DNA of 64,000 nucleotides from Nevskia sp964451925 (GCA_964451925.1 CAYVKA010000003.1:62001-126000), one strand, 5' to 3'. Positions 47,030 to 55,828 are shown, counted from the first letter of the stretch. Notes: generated by a model not told the origin, from the letters alone. Numbers and translations: made by a program.

Positions 47030-47057
47030 CTGGACCGTACTATATATTATGCGAACT
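47030..47057 (-). other. right attachment site: half-conserved dif (XerC arm plus centre)
   Basis: Read on the minus strand: AGTTCGCATAA - TATATA - GTACGGTCCAG. The centre is identical to dif at 25650-25655 and the XerC arm matches except at its outer end, while the XerD arm is degenerate. This asymmetry is typical of attachment sites of elements that integrate with host XerCD. Confidence 0.75.
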
Positions 47058-47166
47058 ATCGCGCATGCTACCTCGCAAGGTACGCGATCAAATGACGTTC
47101 GAGCACGACTGGAAGCACCCCCGTCCCGTCGTAGGTGCAACTGTTCTGAGCTCGGTTCCGCTATAA

Positions 47167-47643
47167 GTGGAAACCCTACCTCAAAACGAAATTCAAGGAC
47201 TACCGTTGACCGACCTCGATCTGCCACGCCGGCCGCTGGATCACATGAGCTACCGAGACCACGACGACACGCCGTGGATCATGATCGGCTTCAAGCTCGG
47301 GATTGGGTTCTGCCTTGCATCGTCGATCTTCGCCGCGGTTGGAGGCTTGGCAGCGTACGCCATCGCGCACTACCAAATCACGGTCGCCAACAACGAGTTG
47401 ACCCGGGCGCTGGGCGCCTACCGGACGCAGCCGTTCGTCCCACCACCAATAAACACACAGCTTCAGAACCTACAGGACACCGCACAGGACGCCATGCGCA
47501 ATCTGGACATACACCGAGCACCGCCGGGACCACCGCCAACTACACTGGCGCCCGAGGACAACAAGGCTTGTCTTGCTCAGTCGCATGGTGTGTTTAACGA
47601 GGCATACACCGCGTGTATGCGGGCTAACCATCCATTGCATTGA
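47167..47643 (+). CDS. hypothetical membrane protein
   Basis: The frame from GTG 47167 gives 158 residues. A TTG at about 47206 behind AAGGA or ATG 47245 are alternative starts. It has one clear span (GIGFCLASSIFAAVGGLAAY), a helical part (VANNELTRALGAYRTQPFVP) and a Pro-rich C-terminal section ending with paired Cys (CLAQSHGVFNEAYTACMRAN). It overlaps the end of pqqB by 20 bp, convergently. It could be the last gene on the right side of the element or chromosomal. No family recognised. Confidence 0.55.
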   Translation: METLPQNEIQGLPLTDLDLPRRPLDHMSYRDHDDTPWIMIGFKLGIGFCLASSIFAAVGGLAAYAIAHYQITVANNELTRALGAYRTQPFVPPPINTQLQNLQDTAQDAMRNLDIHRAPPGPPPTTLAPEDNKACLAQSHGVFNEAYTACMRANHPLH

Positions 47644-48583
47644 ATATTTCGTTGGGATCCCTGCCAAACCTCAATTCCATGCCGTCGTAAGCAACCTCCC
47701 AGCCCGCGGCCTCCAGCTCCGCGCGCTCACCGGAATCGTCGAGCAGCACCGGATTGGAGTTGTTGATGTGTACCAGCACCTTGCGCCGCACGCCCAGGCC
47801 GCTGAACGCGGCGATGGTGCCGTCCGGCCCGCTCAGGCTCATGTGTCCCATGCGGCGCCCGGTCTTGCTGCCGATGCCGGCACGGATCATCTCGTCGTCG
47901 CGCCACAGCGTGCCGTCGAACAGCACCAGTTCGGCCCCGCGCAGCCGCTGCGCCAGCGCCTCGGTCATCGCGGCGCAGCCAGGAATGAAATACAGGCGCC
48001 GCCGACCGTCGCCGAGCGCGGCGCCGACCGTATCCTCGCCCAGCACGATCGGCGGCGTGTCGCTCGCGTCTTCCAGGTAAAGCGGCACCTTGCCGGGCAC
48101 CGCGAACAGCTCCACGGTCAGTCCGCTGGGCGTTCCGTCGGGCAAGGCCAAGGGGTACTGCCGCTCCAGCTCCAGCGGCTGCCGCGCCACCACATCCGGC
48201 GCCAGCACGTTAAAAATCGGATTGGCCCGCAGCACCTCGTGCACCCGGGCGGTGGCATAGACCGTCAAGGGCTGGCGCTCGCGCAGCGTCAGCAGCCCGG
48301 CGATGGCGTCGACGTCGCCGCCGCTTAGCACCACGCCCGCGATCGGCGACGAGCGCAGCCCCTGCCGCGGTTGCAGCAGCGGAGTGTCGGCGATCTGCTG
48401 GCGCAGGTCGGGCGAGGCGTTGAGCAGGAACCAGTGCTCGCCATCGGCGCTGACCGCCACCGAGGCCTGGCTGCGCGCCCTGGCCGCCGCGTCGCCGCGG
48501 CGCGCCCGGTTGCAGGCCGGCGCATTGGAATTCCACTGCGGGAAGCCTCCGCCGGCGGCGGCGCCCAGCACCAGCGCCTTCAT
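47624..48583 (-). CDS. pqqB: PqqB, coenzyme PQQ biosynthesis protein B
   Basis: A 319-residue metallo-beta-lactamase-fold protein. MKALVLGAAAGGGFPQWNSN and NRARRGDAAARARSQASVAV are the PqqB N-terminal signature; NASPDLRQQI, VVLSGGDVDAIAGLLTLRE and RMGHMSLSGPDGTIAAF follow in order. PqqB acts on the PqqA-derived Glu-Tyr product in PQQ synthesis (a hydroxylase role has been reported). No pqqA, C, D or E is visible, so it is solitary in the window. The neighbours are an upstream TonB receptor and, just downstream, the integrated element. Confidence 0.92.
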   Translation of the reverse strand: MKALVLGAAAGGGFPQWNSNAPACNRARRGDAAARARSQASVAVSADGEHWFLLNASPDLRQQIADTPLLQPRQGLRSSPIAGVVLSGGDVDAIAGLLTLRERQPLTVYATARVHEVLRANPIFNVLAPDVVARQPLELERQYPLALPDGTPSGLTVELFAVPGKVPLYLEDASDTPPIVLGEDTVGAALGDGRRRLYFIPGCAAMTEALAQRLRGAELVLFDGTLWRDDEMIRAGIGSKTGRRMGHMSLSGPDGTIAAFSGLGVRRKVLVHINNSNPVLLDDSGERAELEAAGWEVAYDGMELRFGRDPNEIFNAMDG

Positions 48584-48682
48584 GCGCCTGACCTGCCCTG
48601 CGGCATGGCGGTGTCACGCAGTCGGCGCATTCCCGGGGCGGATGGTCGATGTGGAGGGTGCATGGTGCGGTGCTCCGGTGAG

Positions 48683-48698
48683 GCCGGCTTGCGCCGGC
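48683..48698. terminator. GC hairpin between receptor gene and pqqB
   Basis: GCCGGC - TTGC - GCCGGC, perfect six-base arms, right after the receptor gene stop and ahead of pqqB. There is no T tract. It may attenuate or terminate transcription into pqqB. Confidence 0.4.
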
Positions 48699-48703
48699 GG
48701 TGC

Positions 48704-51073
48704 TCAATTGAAGGTCAAGCGCATGCCCGCCCAGCAGGCACGCGGCGCCGACGGGCCGATCGCGGTGACATTGGCCCAGTTGGCGGGATTGGTGATGAAG
48801 CGGCCGCCGCTGTCGAAGGGATTGGAGCTCAGCTGCCCTGAAGTGGCGTAATCGCGGTCCAGCACATTGTTGATCCGCCCGAACAGCTCCCAGTTGCGGG
48901 CGAAGCGGTAGCTGCTGTTCAGGTTGAGCACGGCATAGCCGCCAATGCGGCCGGGGTGCTCGAAAGTCACGCCATTGGCGTTGACGCCGGGCTGGTGCAG
49001 GTTGTTCTCGTTGCCGCGCACATATTGCCCGGTGGCGGCGACCAGATTGGCGCCGACCGACCATTGCCCGCTGATGTCGTACTCCGCCTCCAGTTTGCCG
49101 CTGTGCCGCGGGACCAGGGGCAGCCGGTCTCCCGGCATCACCTGGATGACCCCGTTACTGTCGGCGGTGCTGTTCTCCTGCGACACCAGGCTCAGCGGCG
49201 TGCGATAGCTGGCATCGACCAGGCTATAGCCCGCGTGCCAGCGGAACCGGGACAGCTCGCCGAACAAGCCCAGCTCCAGCCCCTGGCGGCGGGTCCGGCC
49301 GACGTTGTCGAAATAGCCCGCCCCCGAGATGCTGGAGCTGATGAACTGGATGTCGTTGTCGCTGGCCGTGTGGAACAGCGCGCCGCTCCAGCCCAGCCGC
49401 TTGCCCAACAGGCTGCCGCGCCCGCCGAGCTCCCAGGTCTTGGCCACCACCTGCCGCAGCGCCGGGTCGGCGGCGAAGGCGTTGGGCAGCTTGCAGGGGA
49501 TCGCCGGGTCGGCACAGCCCAGCTCGATCGCCGTCGGCGCACGGTTGCCTTCGTTGTAGTCGGCGTACAGCGTCAGGTAGCGGCCGGGCGTCAGGCTGAA
49601 GCCGAGCGCCGGATCGAGGCGGCGGAAGCCATGGTCGCCATCGAGCGCGGTACCCTGGCGGTCCGCCAGCTGCACCCGCGTGTCGTTGTAGCGCAGTGAA
49701 GCGGTCAGGTGCAGCAGGCGGTTCAGCGACCAGGTATCGGTGGCGTAGAGGCCGTAGTTGCGATTGGTGCCGTAGAGGCTGACGCCCTGCTCCACCGCGC
49801 CGTCCGCCACGGTACTGCGCTGCGGCGTGAACGCCGCGTCCTGCCCGGTCTGCGTGAAATCGCTGCGGCCCTGGTCGTAGCTGAAGCCGGCGCTGAACTG
49901 GTTCCGGCGCCCCAGCACAGGCCCCGAATAGGTCAGCTGCGCCGTCGCGCCATAGGTGCGCTGCACCGTCCGCGTGTGCCGGTCGATGGCCGTCTCACCG
50001 GCAAGCTGCGCCGCCGCGCAGGCATCCGGGTCGGACGCGCCGGCGCAGCGGCCGCCCGGCGCAACGGCGGCGTTGTAGTCGTCCTGGTACGCGTCGTTGG
50101 CGTCGCCGTTGAAGGTGCCGGTGGCCAGCTGGCGGAAGTAGACATTGCCTGCCAGCAGCAGGTCGTCACGCAGGAAATGGCTGGCGCGGGCGTTGAGGAA
50201 ATTGAGGTGATTCTTGGTGTTGTCGGGCACGGTGAACACGGCTCCGCGGCCGAACCGTGCCAGCATATCCAGGGGCGTCAGGCCGTTGCCGTTGAGATTG
50301 GTGTCGGCATAGGCGTAGCTCACGTCGAGATCGCTGCGCTCGTCCTGCCAGCCGGCCTTGCCGAACAGCTGCCGCACATGCGACGGCGAATCGTCGCGCC
50401 AGCCATCCTCGTCGAACCAGTTGCCGGTGAGGAAATAGTCGAAGCGGCCGCGGCTGCCGCCGGTCTCGAACTCCGCCGCGCGCCGGCCGAACGAGCCGCC
50501 ATAGGCCTGGATCGAGGTGCCCGGGTACTGCGCCCCGCTCTTGGTCTGCACCGACAGGGCGCCGCCCAGCGTGTTGAGGCCGAACAGCGGATTGGAACCG
50601 GGCATCAGCGTGATGTTGGCGATGGCGGACTGCGGGATCAGATCCCAGTTCACCACGTCACCGAACGATTCGTTGACGCGCACACCGTCGACGTACACCG
50701 ACAAGCCTTCCGGCGCCCCCAGCAGCGGCGAAGCGGTGAATCCGCGGAAGCTCACGTCCTGCTGGAACGGGTTGCCCTGGGTTTCGTTGATGAGCACGCC
50801 GGTGAGGTTCTGGTTCATGAAATCCACCAGGTCGAGCGTCTTCTGGCGATCGAGATCCTTGCTGGTGGCGGTCTGCACATTGGCCGGCACCAGGCTGACC
50901 GGCATGCCGAGCCCCGGCAAGGGCGTGGTACCGACGACGTTCACCTGCGGCAGCTCCTGCACCGTGGCGGGATTCTGCGGCAGCGGATCCTGCGCCGATG
51001 CCGCCGTCACCAGCCCCAGCACGCCGATGGCGCCGAGGCTCCGGCGGAGCCTTGCAAGCGTCGCGTTCAGCAC
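48704..51073 (-). CDS. TonB-dependent outer-membrane receptor
   Basis: The start is most likely GTG 51073, overlapping the stop of a 40-codon leader frame and giving a signal peptide (VLNATLARLRRSLGAIGVLG, then TAASAQ); an ATG at 51091 is the alternative. The mature protein of about 760 residues has a plug domain (TATSKDLDRQKTLDLVDFMN, VDGVRVNESFGDVVNWDLIP, MPGSNPLFGLNTLGGALSV) and a 22-strand-type barrel ending in AGMRLTFN. It imports a TonB-dependent substrate, commonly a metal chelate. Proximity to pqqB raises a link to PQQ or its enzymes, but this is speculative. Confidence 0.88.
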   Translation of the reverse strand: MLNATLARLRRSLGAIGVLGLVTAASAQDPLPQNPATVQELPQVNVVGTTPLPGLGMPVSLVPANVQTATSKDLDRQKTLDLVDFMNQNLTGVLINETQGNPFQQDVSFRGFTASPLLGAPEGLSVYVDGVRVNESFGDVVNWDLIPQSAIANITLMPGSNPLFGLNTLGGALSVQTKSGAQYPGTSIQAYGGSFGRRAAEFETGGSRGRFDYFLTGNWFDEDGWRDDSPSHVRQLFGKAGWQDERSDLDVSYAYADTNLNGNGLTPLDMLARFGRGAVFTVPDNTKNHLNFLNARASHFLRDDLLLAGNVYFRQLATGTFNGDANDAYQDDYNAAVAPGGRCAGASDPDACAAAQLAGETAIDRHTRTVQRTYGATAQLTYSGPVLGRRNQFSAGFSYDQGRSDFTQTGQDAAFTPQRSTVADGAVEQGVSLYGTNRNYGLYATDTWSLNRLLHLTASLRYNDTRVQLADRQGTALDGDHGFRRLDPALGFSLTPGRYLTLYADYNEGNRAPTAIELGCADPAIPCKLPNAFAADPALRQVVAKTWELGGRGSLLGKRLGWSGALFHTASDNDIQFISSSISGAGYFDNVGRTRRQGLELGLFGELSRFRWHAGYSLVDASYRTPLSLVSQENSTADSNGVIQVMPGDRLPLVPRHSGKLEAEYDISGQWSVGANLVAATGQYVRGNENNLHQPGVNANGVTFEHPGRIGGYAVLNLNSSYRFARNWELFGRINNVLDRDYATSGQLSSNPFDSGGRFITNPANWANVTAIGPSAPRACWAGMRLTFN

Positions 51074-51189
51074 CGCTTCCCCTGCACACATTGCGCGCGC
51101 GCACGTGGCACCGGGATCGCCGCGGCGCAAAGCTCCACACGGGTGGCGCCCGGCAACAGGTCCGAGCCGCGCACGAGCCGCTTGTTCAT
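51067..51189 (-). CDS. small peptide/leader frame upstream of the receptor, 40 aa
   Basis: ATG 51189 behind CTGGAGGAGAGG, the strongest ribosome site in this neighbourhood, opens a 40-residue frame (MNKRLVRGSDLLPGATRVEL to RARAQCVQGKRC) that ends by overlapping the receptor start. Its position suggests translational coupling or a leader peptide. It lacks the Glu-X3-Tyr motif of PqqA. Three Cys and many Arg are present; a precursor peptide is a remote possibility. Confidence 0.5.
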   Translation of the reverse strand: MNKRLVRGSDLLPGATRVELCAAAIPVPRARAQCVQGKRC

Positions 51190-51511
51190 CCTCTCCTCCA
51201 GCTTCAGTGAATCGCCGTCGCCGTTGTTTTCCGGCGATCGACAGGGTGCATTGCAGGCAAAAGTAAACTCGTGCGCCACCGAAGATCAACCGCGTGTCAA
51301 TCGCGGTACAGCGGCCGCAAAACAGGCTGTGTCGCAATCAGGGCGGCCGTATCAAAAACGATACAATCCCATCTTCAAGAAGAGCGGATATGGGAGCGGG
51401 ACGAAGGGCGCGCGGATTTCCCGGGGCCGCATGGCATGTCGCTTGCGGTGGCCGCTCACCACCAGCGGCGCCGGCCATTGCGCCGCAGATGTCCATAACA
51501 ACGGAGGAGAC
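51190..51511. promoter_or_regulatory. divergent promoter region between receptor and transporter
   Basis: A 322-bp non-coding stretch. It contains a dyad GTATC-AAAAAC-GATAC at 51349-51364 that may serve both directions. Ribosome sites lie at either edge (GGAGGAGAGG on minus, GGAGGAGA on plus). No gene seen. Confidence 0.5.
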
Positions 51512-52441
51512 ATGCAATCCAGCAGCACCGCCCGGCCGGCGGGACTGCCGCGCGGCGCCAGCCGCGCGCTGGTCGCCGCGCTGACCAGCGTCGCGCTGCT
51601 CGGCTTCGCCGCCAATTCCCTGCTGTGCCGTCTGGCATTGCGCGACGGCGCCATCGACGCCGCCTCGTTCACCGCGGTCCGCATTGCTTGCGGCGCCGCG
51701 ATGCTGGTGCTGCTGCACCGGCTGCGCGGCGGCCGTGCCGTCGCCGGCGACTGGCGCTCGGCGCTGGCCCTGTTCGTCTACGCCGCCACCTTTTCACTGG
51801 CCTACGTCAGCATCCCCGCCGGCGCCGGTGCGCTGCTGCTGTTCGGCAGCGTGCAGGCCACCATGATCGCGCGTGGGCTGGTCCTCGGCGAAAATCCGCA
51901 CTGGTACGAGTGGTGCGGCCTGCTGCTGGCCTGCAGCGGCATCGTGGTGCTGCTCGCGCCCGGCCTGTCGGCGCCGCCGCTGGGCGGCGGGCTGGCGATG
52001 ATGGCGGCCGGCATCGCCTGGGGCGTCTATTCCCTGCGCGGCCGCCGCAACCGCGACGCCATCGCCGCCACCGCCGGCAACTTCCTGCGTGCGCTGCCGC
52101 TGTCGCTGCTGCTGGTGTTCGCCGCCCGCCTGGGTGGTGGTGAGCACCCGACCCTGCTGGGGCAGCGGCTGACGGCCACCGGGCTTGCCGAGGCGGCGCT
52201 CTCCGGCGCCCTCGCCTCCGGCCTCGGCTATGCCGTCTGGTATACCGTGCTGCCCTCCCTCACCGCGATGCGCGCCGCCGTGGTGCAACTGGCCGTGCCG
52301 ATCCTGGTCGCCGCAGCCGGGGTGGCGCTGCTGGGGGAGCACGCCGGGCTGCGCCTGGTCGCCTGCGCGGCGCTGACGCTGGGCGGTGTGGCACTGGCCA
52401 CCGGCCACCCCTTGTACCTGGCCTGGCGACACAAGCACTAA
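51512..52441 (+). CDS. EamA/DMT-family transporter
   Basis: Start ATG 51512 (MQSSSTARPAGLPRGASRAL) behind ACGGAGGAGA; 309 residues. About ten membrane spans form two EamA repeats. The first includes LLGFAANSLLCRLALRDGAI and ATFSLAYVSIPAGAGALLLF, the second GLGYAVWYTVLPSLTAMRAA and VVQLAVPILVAAAGVALLGE. Members export amino acids or small metabolites. It lies 23 bp before a TonB receptor gene in the same direction, so they may be co-transcribed. Substrate unknown. Confidence 0.9.
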   Translation: MQSSSTARPAGLPRGASRALVAALTSVALLGFAANSLLCRLALRDGAIDAASFTAVRIACGAAMLVLLHRLRGGRAVAGDWRSALALFVYAATFSLAYVSIPAGAGALLLFGSVQATMIARGLVLGENPHWYEWCGLLLACSGIVVLLAPGLSAPPLGGGLAMMAAGIAWGVYSLRGRRNRDAIAATAGNFLRALPLSLLLVFAARLGGGEHPTLLGQRLTATGLAEAALSGALASGLGYAVWYTVLPSLTAMRAAVVQLAVPILVAAAGVALLGEHAGLRLVACAALTLGGVALATGHPLYLAWRHKH

Positions 52442-52464
52442 AACAAGCCCTGGAGACCTTTGCA

Positions 52465-54639
52465 ATGCGCCGTTCCTGTCACGCCCTCCCCGTCCCTTGC
52501 GCATGTGCCGCTGTGCACCGCGTGCGCGGCATGGTCTGCGCCGGCCTGGTACTGGCCTGGTCCGGCAGCGCGCTGGCGGACGACGCGGCCACTGCGCTGG
52601 GGCCGGTCAGCGTCACCGCCACGCGCGTGGCACAACCGGCCTTCGACGTGCCCGCTTCCATCGACATCGTGCCCGGTACCGCCTATTCCGGGGACACGCT
52701 GGGCGTCAACCTGTCCGAAGGCCTGGCCGCCGTGCCGGGCCTGTTGGCGCGCGACCGTCAGAACTATGCCCAGGACGAGCAGATCTCGGTGCGCGGCTTC
52801 GGCGCGCGCTCGCAGTTCGGCGTGCGCGGCGTGCGCCTGTATGTCGACGGCATTCCGGCGACGCAGCCCGACGGCCAGGGCCAGGTGTCGCATTTCAACC
52901 TGGGCAGCGCCGATCGCGTCGAGGTGCTGCGCGGTCCCTTCTCCACGCTCTACGGAAACTCCTCGGGCGGCGTGATCTCGCTGTTCACCGCCGACGGCAG
53001 CGACCCGCCGCAGCTCAGCGCCAGCGCCGCCGGCGGCAGCTATGGCGTCTACCGCACCAACCTCGACGCAAGCGGCGTCGCCGGTCCGTTCGACTACAAC
53101 GCCGACTACGGGCATTTTTCCACCGACGGCTACCGGGAACACAGCCGCGCACAGCGCGATTCCTTCAACGGCAAGCTCAACGTCGCCGCCGGCAGCGCCG
53201 GCAAGCTGACCCTGGTGCTGAACTACTTCTCCTCGCCGGAGGCGCAGGATCCTCTGGGCCTGACCCAGCAGCAATACCAGGCCAACCCGCGCCAGGCCAC
53301 CAGCCAGGCCGACCAGTTCAACACGCGCAAGAGCGTCGAGCAGATCCAGGGCGGGCTGATCTACGACTACCGCCTCAGCGAGCGGCAGAGCCTGCGCCTG
53401 CTGGGCTATTACGGCACGCGCCAGGTGCGGCAGTTCCTGTCCATCCCGGTCGCCGCCCAGGCCAGCAAGTACAACTCCGGCGGCGTGGTCGATCTCGACA
53501 ACAGCTTCGGCGGCGCCGATGCCCGCTGGACCTGGCATGCGCCCTTGTTCGGCCGGCCGTTCAATCTGGTGGCCGGCCTGAGCTACGACGAGCTGTCGCA
53601 GCACCGTCTGGGCTACGCCAACTTCACCGGCAACGGCAGCCAGCCCGGCCAACTGGGACAGCAGGGCGCGCTCAAGCGCGACGAGATCAACGACGTCTAC
53701 GACCTGGATCAGTATCTGCAGGGCAGCTGGCAGCTGGCCGAGCGCTGGTCGCTGCTGCTCGGCGCGCGGCACAGCATGGTGCAGTTCGATTCCCACGACC
53801 ATTTCCTGTCCAACGGCGACGACAGCGGCAGCAAGGGCTACTACGCCACCACCCCGGTCGGCGGCCTGATGTACAAGCTCGACTCCAGGCTGCACCTCTA
53901 CGCTTCTTATGGTGACGGCTTCGAGACGCCGACGCTGAACGAGCTGGCCTACCGCCCCGACGGGCTGTCCGGGCTCAATTTCGCGCTCAAGCCCTCGCAT
54001 TCCAACAACGGCGAACTGGGGGCTAAGCTGCGCCTGCGCCAGCGTACCCAGGCGCAGCTGGCGCTGTTCGACATCACCACGCGCAACGAGATCGTGGTCG
54101 GCCCCACCGCCAACGGCCGCAATACCTACGTCAACGCGCCGCACACCCGCCGCCAGGGCGCCGAGCTCTCGCTCGGCACCGAGCTGGCGCCGCGCTGGAA
54201 TCTGCAGCTGGCCTATACCTATGTCGATGCCGTGGTGCGCGCACCATATTGCAACAACGGCGCCGCCAGCTGCCCGGCGGCCAACACCGTGAGCAATGGC
54301 GATCGCGTGCCCGGCGTGCCGGAGAGCGATGCCTACGCCGCGCTGCGCTGGGGTGGCGACAACGGCTGGCACGCGGCGGTCAACGCGCAGTACGCCAGCA
54401 ACGTGCCGGCCAACGACGTCAATACCGCCCATACGCCGTCCTACGCCCTGCTGGGCATGGACGGCGGCTATGTATTCGACCTGCCGCACTGGCGCATCAA
54501 CAGCTTCGTGCGGGTCGACAACCTGCTCAATACCCCCTACATCGGCTCGGTCATCGTCAACGACGCCAACAGCCGCTACTTCGAGCCCGGCCCCGGCCGC
54601 GCCGTGCTGGCCGGGCTGAGCTTCAACTGGAAATACTGA
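52465..54639 (+). CDS. TonB-dependent outer-membrane receptor
   Basis: A 724-residue receptor. The signal peptide is long (about 38 residues, ending AGLVLAWSGSALAD). A TonB box-like stretch (GPVSVTATRV) and plug domain (NYAQDEQISVRGFGARSQFG, LYVDGIPATQPDGQGQVSHF, RVEVLRGPFSTLYGNSSGGV) precede the barrel, which ends VLAGLSFNWKY with a C-terminal aromatic. It resembles FecA/PupB-like siderophore or vitamin receptors in layout. It follows the EamA transporter and ends at a strong terminator. Ligand unknown. Confidence 0.9.
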   Translation: MRRSCHALPVPCACAAVHRVRGMVCAGLVLAWSGSALADDAATALGPVSVTATRVAQPAFDVPASIDIVPGTAYSGDTLGVNLSEGLAAVPGLLARDRQNYAQDEQISVRGFGARSQFGVRGVRLYVDGIPATQPDGQGQVSHFNLGSADRVEVLRGPFSTLYGNSSGGVISLFTADGSDPPQLSASAAGGSYGVYRTNLDASGVAGPFDYNADYGHFSTDGYREHSRAQRDSFNGKLNVAAGSAGKLTLVLNYFSSPEAQDPLGLTQQQYQANPRQATSQADQFNTRKSVEQIQGGLIYDYRLSERQSLRLLGYYGTRQVRQFLSIPVAAQASKYNSGGVVDLDNSFGGADARWTWHAPLFGRPFNLVAGLSYDELSQHRLGYANFTGNGSQPGQLGQQGALKRDEINDVYDLDQYLQGSWQLAERWSLLLGARHSMVQFDSHDHFLSNGDDSGSKGYYATTPVGGLMYKLDSRLHLYASYGDGFETPTLNELAYRPDGLSGLNFALKPSHSNNGELGAKLRLRQRTQAQLALFDITTRNEIVVGPTANGRNTYVNAPHTRRQGAELSLGTELAPRWNLQLAYTYVDAVVRAPYCNNGAASCPAANTVSNGDRVPGVPESDAYAALRWGGDNGWHAAVNAQYASNVPANDVNTAHTPSYALLGMDGGYVFDLPHWRINSFVRVDNLLNTPYIGSVIVNDANSRYFEPGPGRAVLAGLSFNWKY

Positions 54640-54652
54640 ACCACGGTGTCCT

Positions 54653-54700
54653 GCCGGCCGGGCGGGACCGCCGGATGTCGCCATCCGGCGTCCCGGCCGA
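54653..54700. terminator. strong hairpin between convergent genes
   Basis: Inner arms CGCCGGATG (54669-54677) and CATCCGGCG (54682-54690) with a four-base loop; outer GC-rich stretches (CCGGGCGGGA and TCCCGGCCG) can extend the stem with one bulge. Located between the receptor gene (+) and the DUF5938 gene (-), serving both. Confidence 0.65.
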
Positions 54701-54709
54701 TTCAGACCC

Positions 54710-55828
54710 TCAGATGTCCTTGGTCACCACCGGCTTGCCGACCAGGCCGAAGCTCTGCAGTACCCCCAGCAGCTCGCGATGGCCATACGCCTGGCAGGCC
54801 GAGGCGAAGCCGACGCGGCGCGGCGGCGCCTGCAGCAGATGGTAGGCGGCATAGGCCTGCAGCAGGCCGGTCTGCTTGTAGTTGCAGGTGCCGTGGATGA
54901 CGCAATGCACGCGGCCCAAGGGGCCGCTGGCGTGCACCGAGTCGACCGAGGTGTTGATGCGTGGATTCTCGCGCGGCGGCATTCCGGCCTGCAGGCTCGC
55001 CGCCATGTCGGACAGGGCTTTCTCCTGTTCCGCCTTGGGCATCTTCTTGATCTTTTCCTCGACCACGCTGGTGATCTGCACCACGCCTTCCATCACGCTG
55101 CGCTCGAACACGCCGCCCATCGCCTTGCAATTGGCCACGCGCGGATCGTTCTTGAACCACACCGGGTGCGCGGTGCCGCCCCAGGGCAGCGCCATCGCCA
55201 CCGCATGCTGGCCCGGCACCTGCACCTCGGCCTTGGCGAACGGCGACCACTGCACGTACTGGTTCTGTTCCAGGTGGAAGAAATCAGCGGTGAGGATGCT
55301 GAAGATGGTCTGCGTCGAGGCATAGGTCGGAAAGCCCTTCCACAGCACCAGGATGTCGAGCGTGTCCAGCCCCGGCGTCTCCAGGCAGATGTTGGCCGCG
55401 ATCTCGCCGGTGGTATACATCTGCGCGATGCCGGGGGACAGCAGCAGGTTCCGCTCCGCGAATTTCCGGCCCCAGGTCTTCTCGGCGCGCATCATCCAGT
55501 TCTGCTCGCCGTTGGTGTCGGTGTAGTGGCAGCCCGCGGCGAGCGAAGCCTCCACCGCTTCCGGCCCGTACTTCATGAACGGCCCCACCATGTTGCACAC
55601 CACCTGCGCGCCCTTGAACAGCCGGGTCAGCGCCTCGGTGCTGTGCTCGACTTCGGCGATCTCGTATTCGGCGTTCTCGATGCCCGGAACCTTGTCCATC
55701 ACCTCCTTGATGCGCTTGCCGTCACGGCCGGCGGCAATGAACGGCACGCGGTACTCGCGCAGGTACTCGGCGACCAGCCGGCCGGTATAGCCGGTCACGC
55801 CGTAGATGACGACGGGTTTCTTGCTCAT
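54710..55828 (-). CDS. saccharopine dehydrogenase-like / DUF5938 protein
   Basis: A 372-residue NAD(P)-binding protein. The N-terminal Rossmann motif VVIYGVTGYTGRLVAEYLRE is of the trans-acting enoyl reductase/saccharopine dehydrogenase type; KGAQVVCNMVGPFMKYGPEA and CHYTDTNGEQNWMMRA follow. The C-terminal part (CVIHGTCNYKQTGLLQAYAA) matches DUF5938. Such proteins occur with ketone, steroid and lipid catabolic genes in gammaproteobacteria and sphingomonads. It is the last gene of the minus-strand ketone operon, separated by a repeat from the SDR upstream. The reaction is unknown; an oxidoreductase role is likely. Confidence 0.85.
   Translation of the reverse strand: MSKKPVVIYGVTGYTGRLVAEYLREYRVPFIAAGRDGKRIKEVMDKVPGIENAEYEIAEVEHSTEALTRLFKGAQVVCNMVGPFMKYGPEAVEASLAAGCHYTDTNGEQNWMMRAEKTWGRKFAERNLLLSPGIAQMYTTGEIAANICLETPGLDTLDILVLWKGFPTYASTQTIFSILTADFFHLEQNQYVQWSPFAKAEVQVPGQHAVAMALPWGGTAHPVWFKNDPRVANCKAMGGVFERSVMEGVVQITSVVEEKIKKMPKAEQEKALSDMAASLQAGMPPRENPRINTSVDSVHASGPLGRVHCVIHGTCNYKQTGLLQAYAAYHLLQAPPRRVGFASACQAYGHRELLGVLQSFGLVGKPVVTKDI

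Larger units (their letters stand above)
25639..47057. mobile_element. dif-integrated prophage-like element, about 21.4 kb, probable tailless phage
   Basis: Bounded by a full dif site (25639-25666) and a half-conserved copy (47030-47057). Inside, one plus-strand gene is followed by about 45 minus-strand genes with 1- to 4-base start/stop overlaps. Recognisable functions are an HUH rolling-circle Rep, adenine methylase, transglutaminase-like protein, two transglycosylases, jelly-roll capsid candidates, a LamG-type protein and many one-span membrane proteins. There is no integrase gene, which agrees with use of host XerCD. No terminase, portal, tail or FtsK/Zot-like ATPase is seen. The gene set does not match inoviruses, microviruses or Caudoviricetes. 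Confidence 0.8.

Noticed and set aside
25639..47057. Classification of the element as an inovirus because it uses dif
   Set aside because: No Zot-like ATPase, no typical coat/adsorption gene order, and the genome is larger with transglycosylases and jelly-roll candidates.
51067..51189. The 40-residue frame near pqqB considered as PqqA
   Set aside because: PqqA needs Glu-X3-Tyr; this peptide has no Tyr and lies upstream of the receptor, not of pqqB.
49709..52441. Long plus-strand frame of about 910 codons
   Set aside because: Its first 1.6 kb lie antisense to the TonB receptor and read as low-complexity Arg/Gly/Ala protein. Only the part from 51512 is a real gene (EamA transporter).
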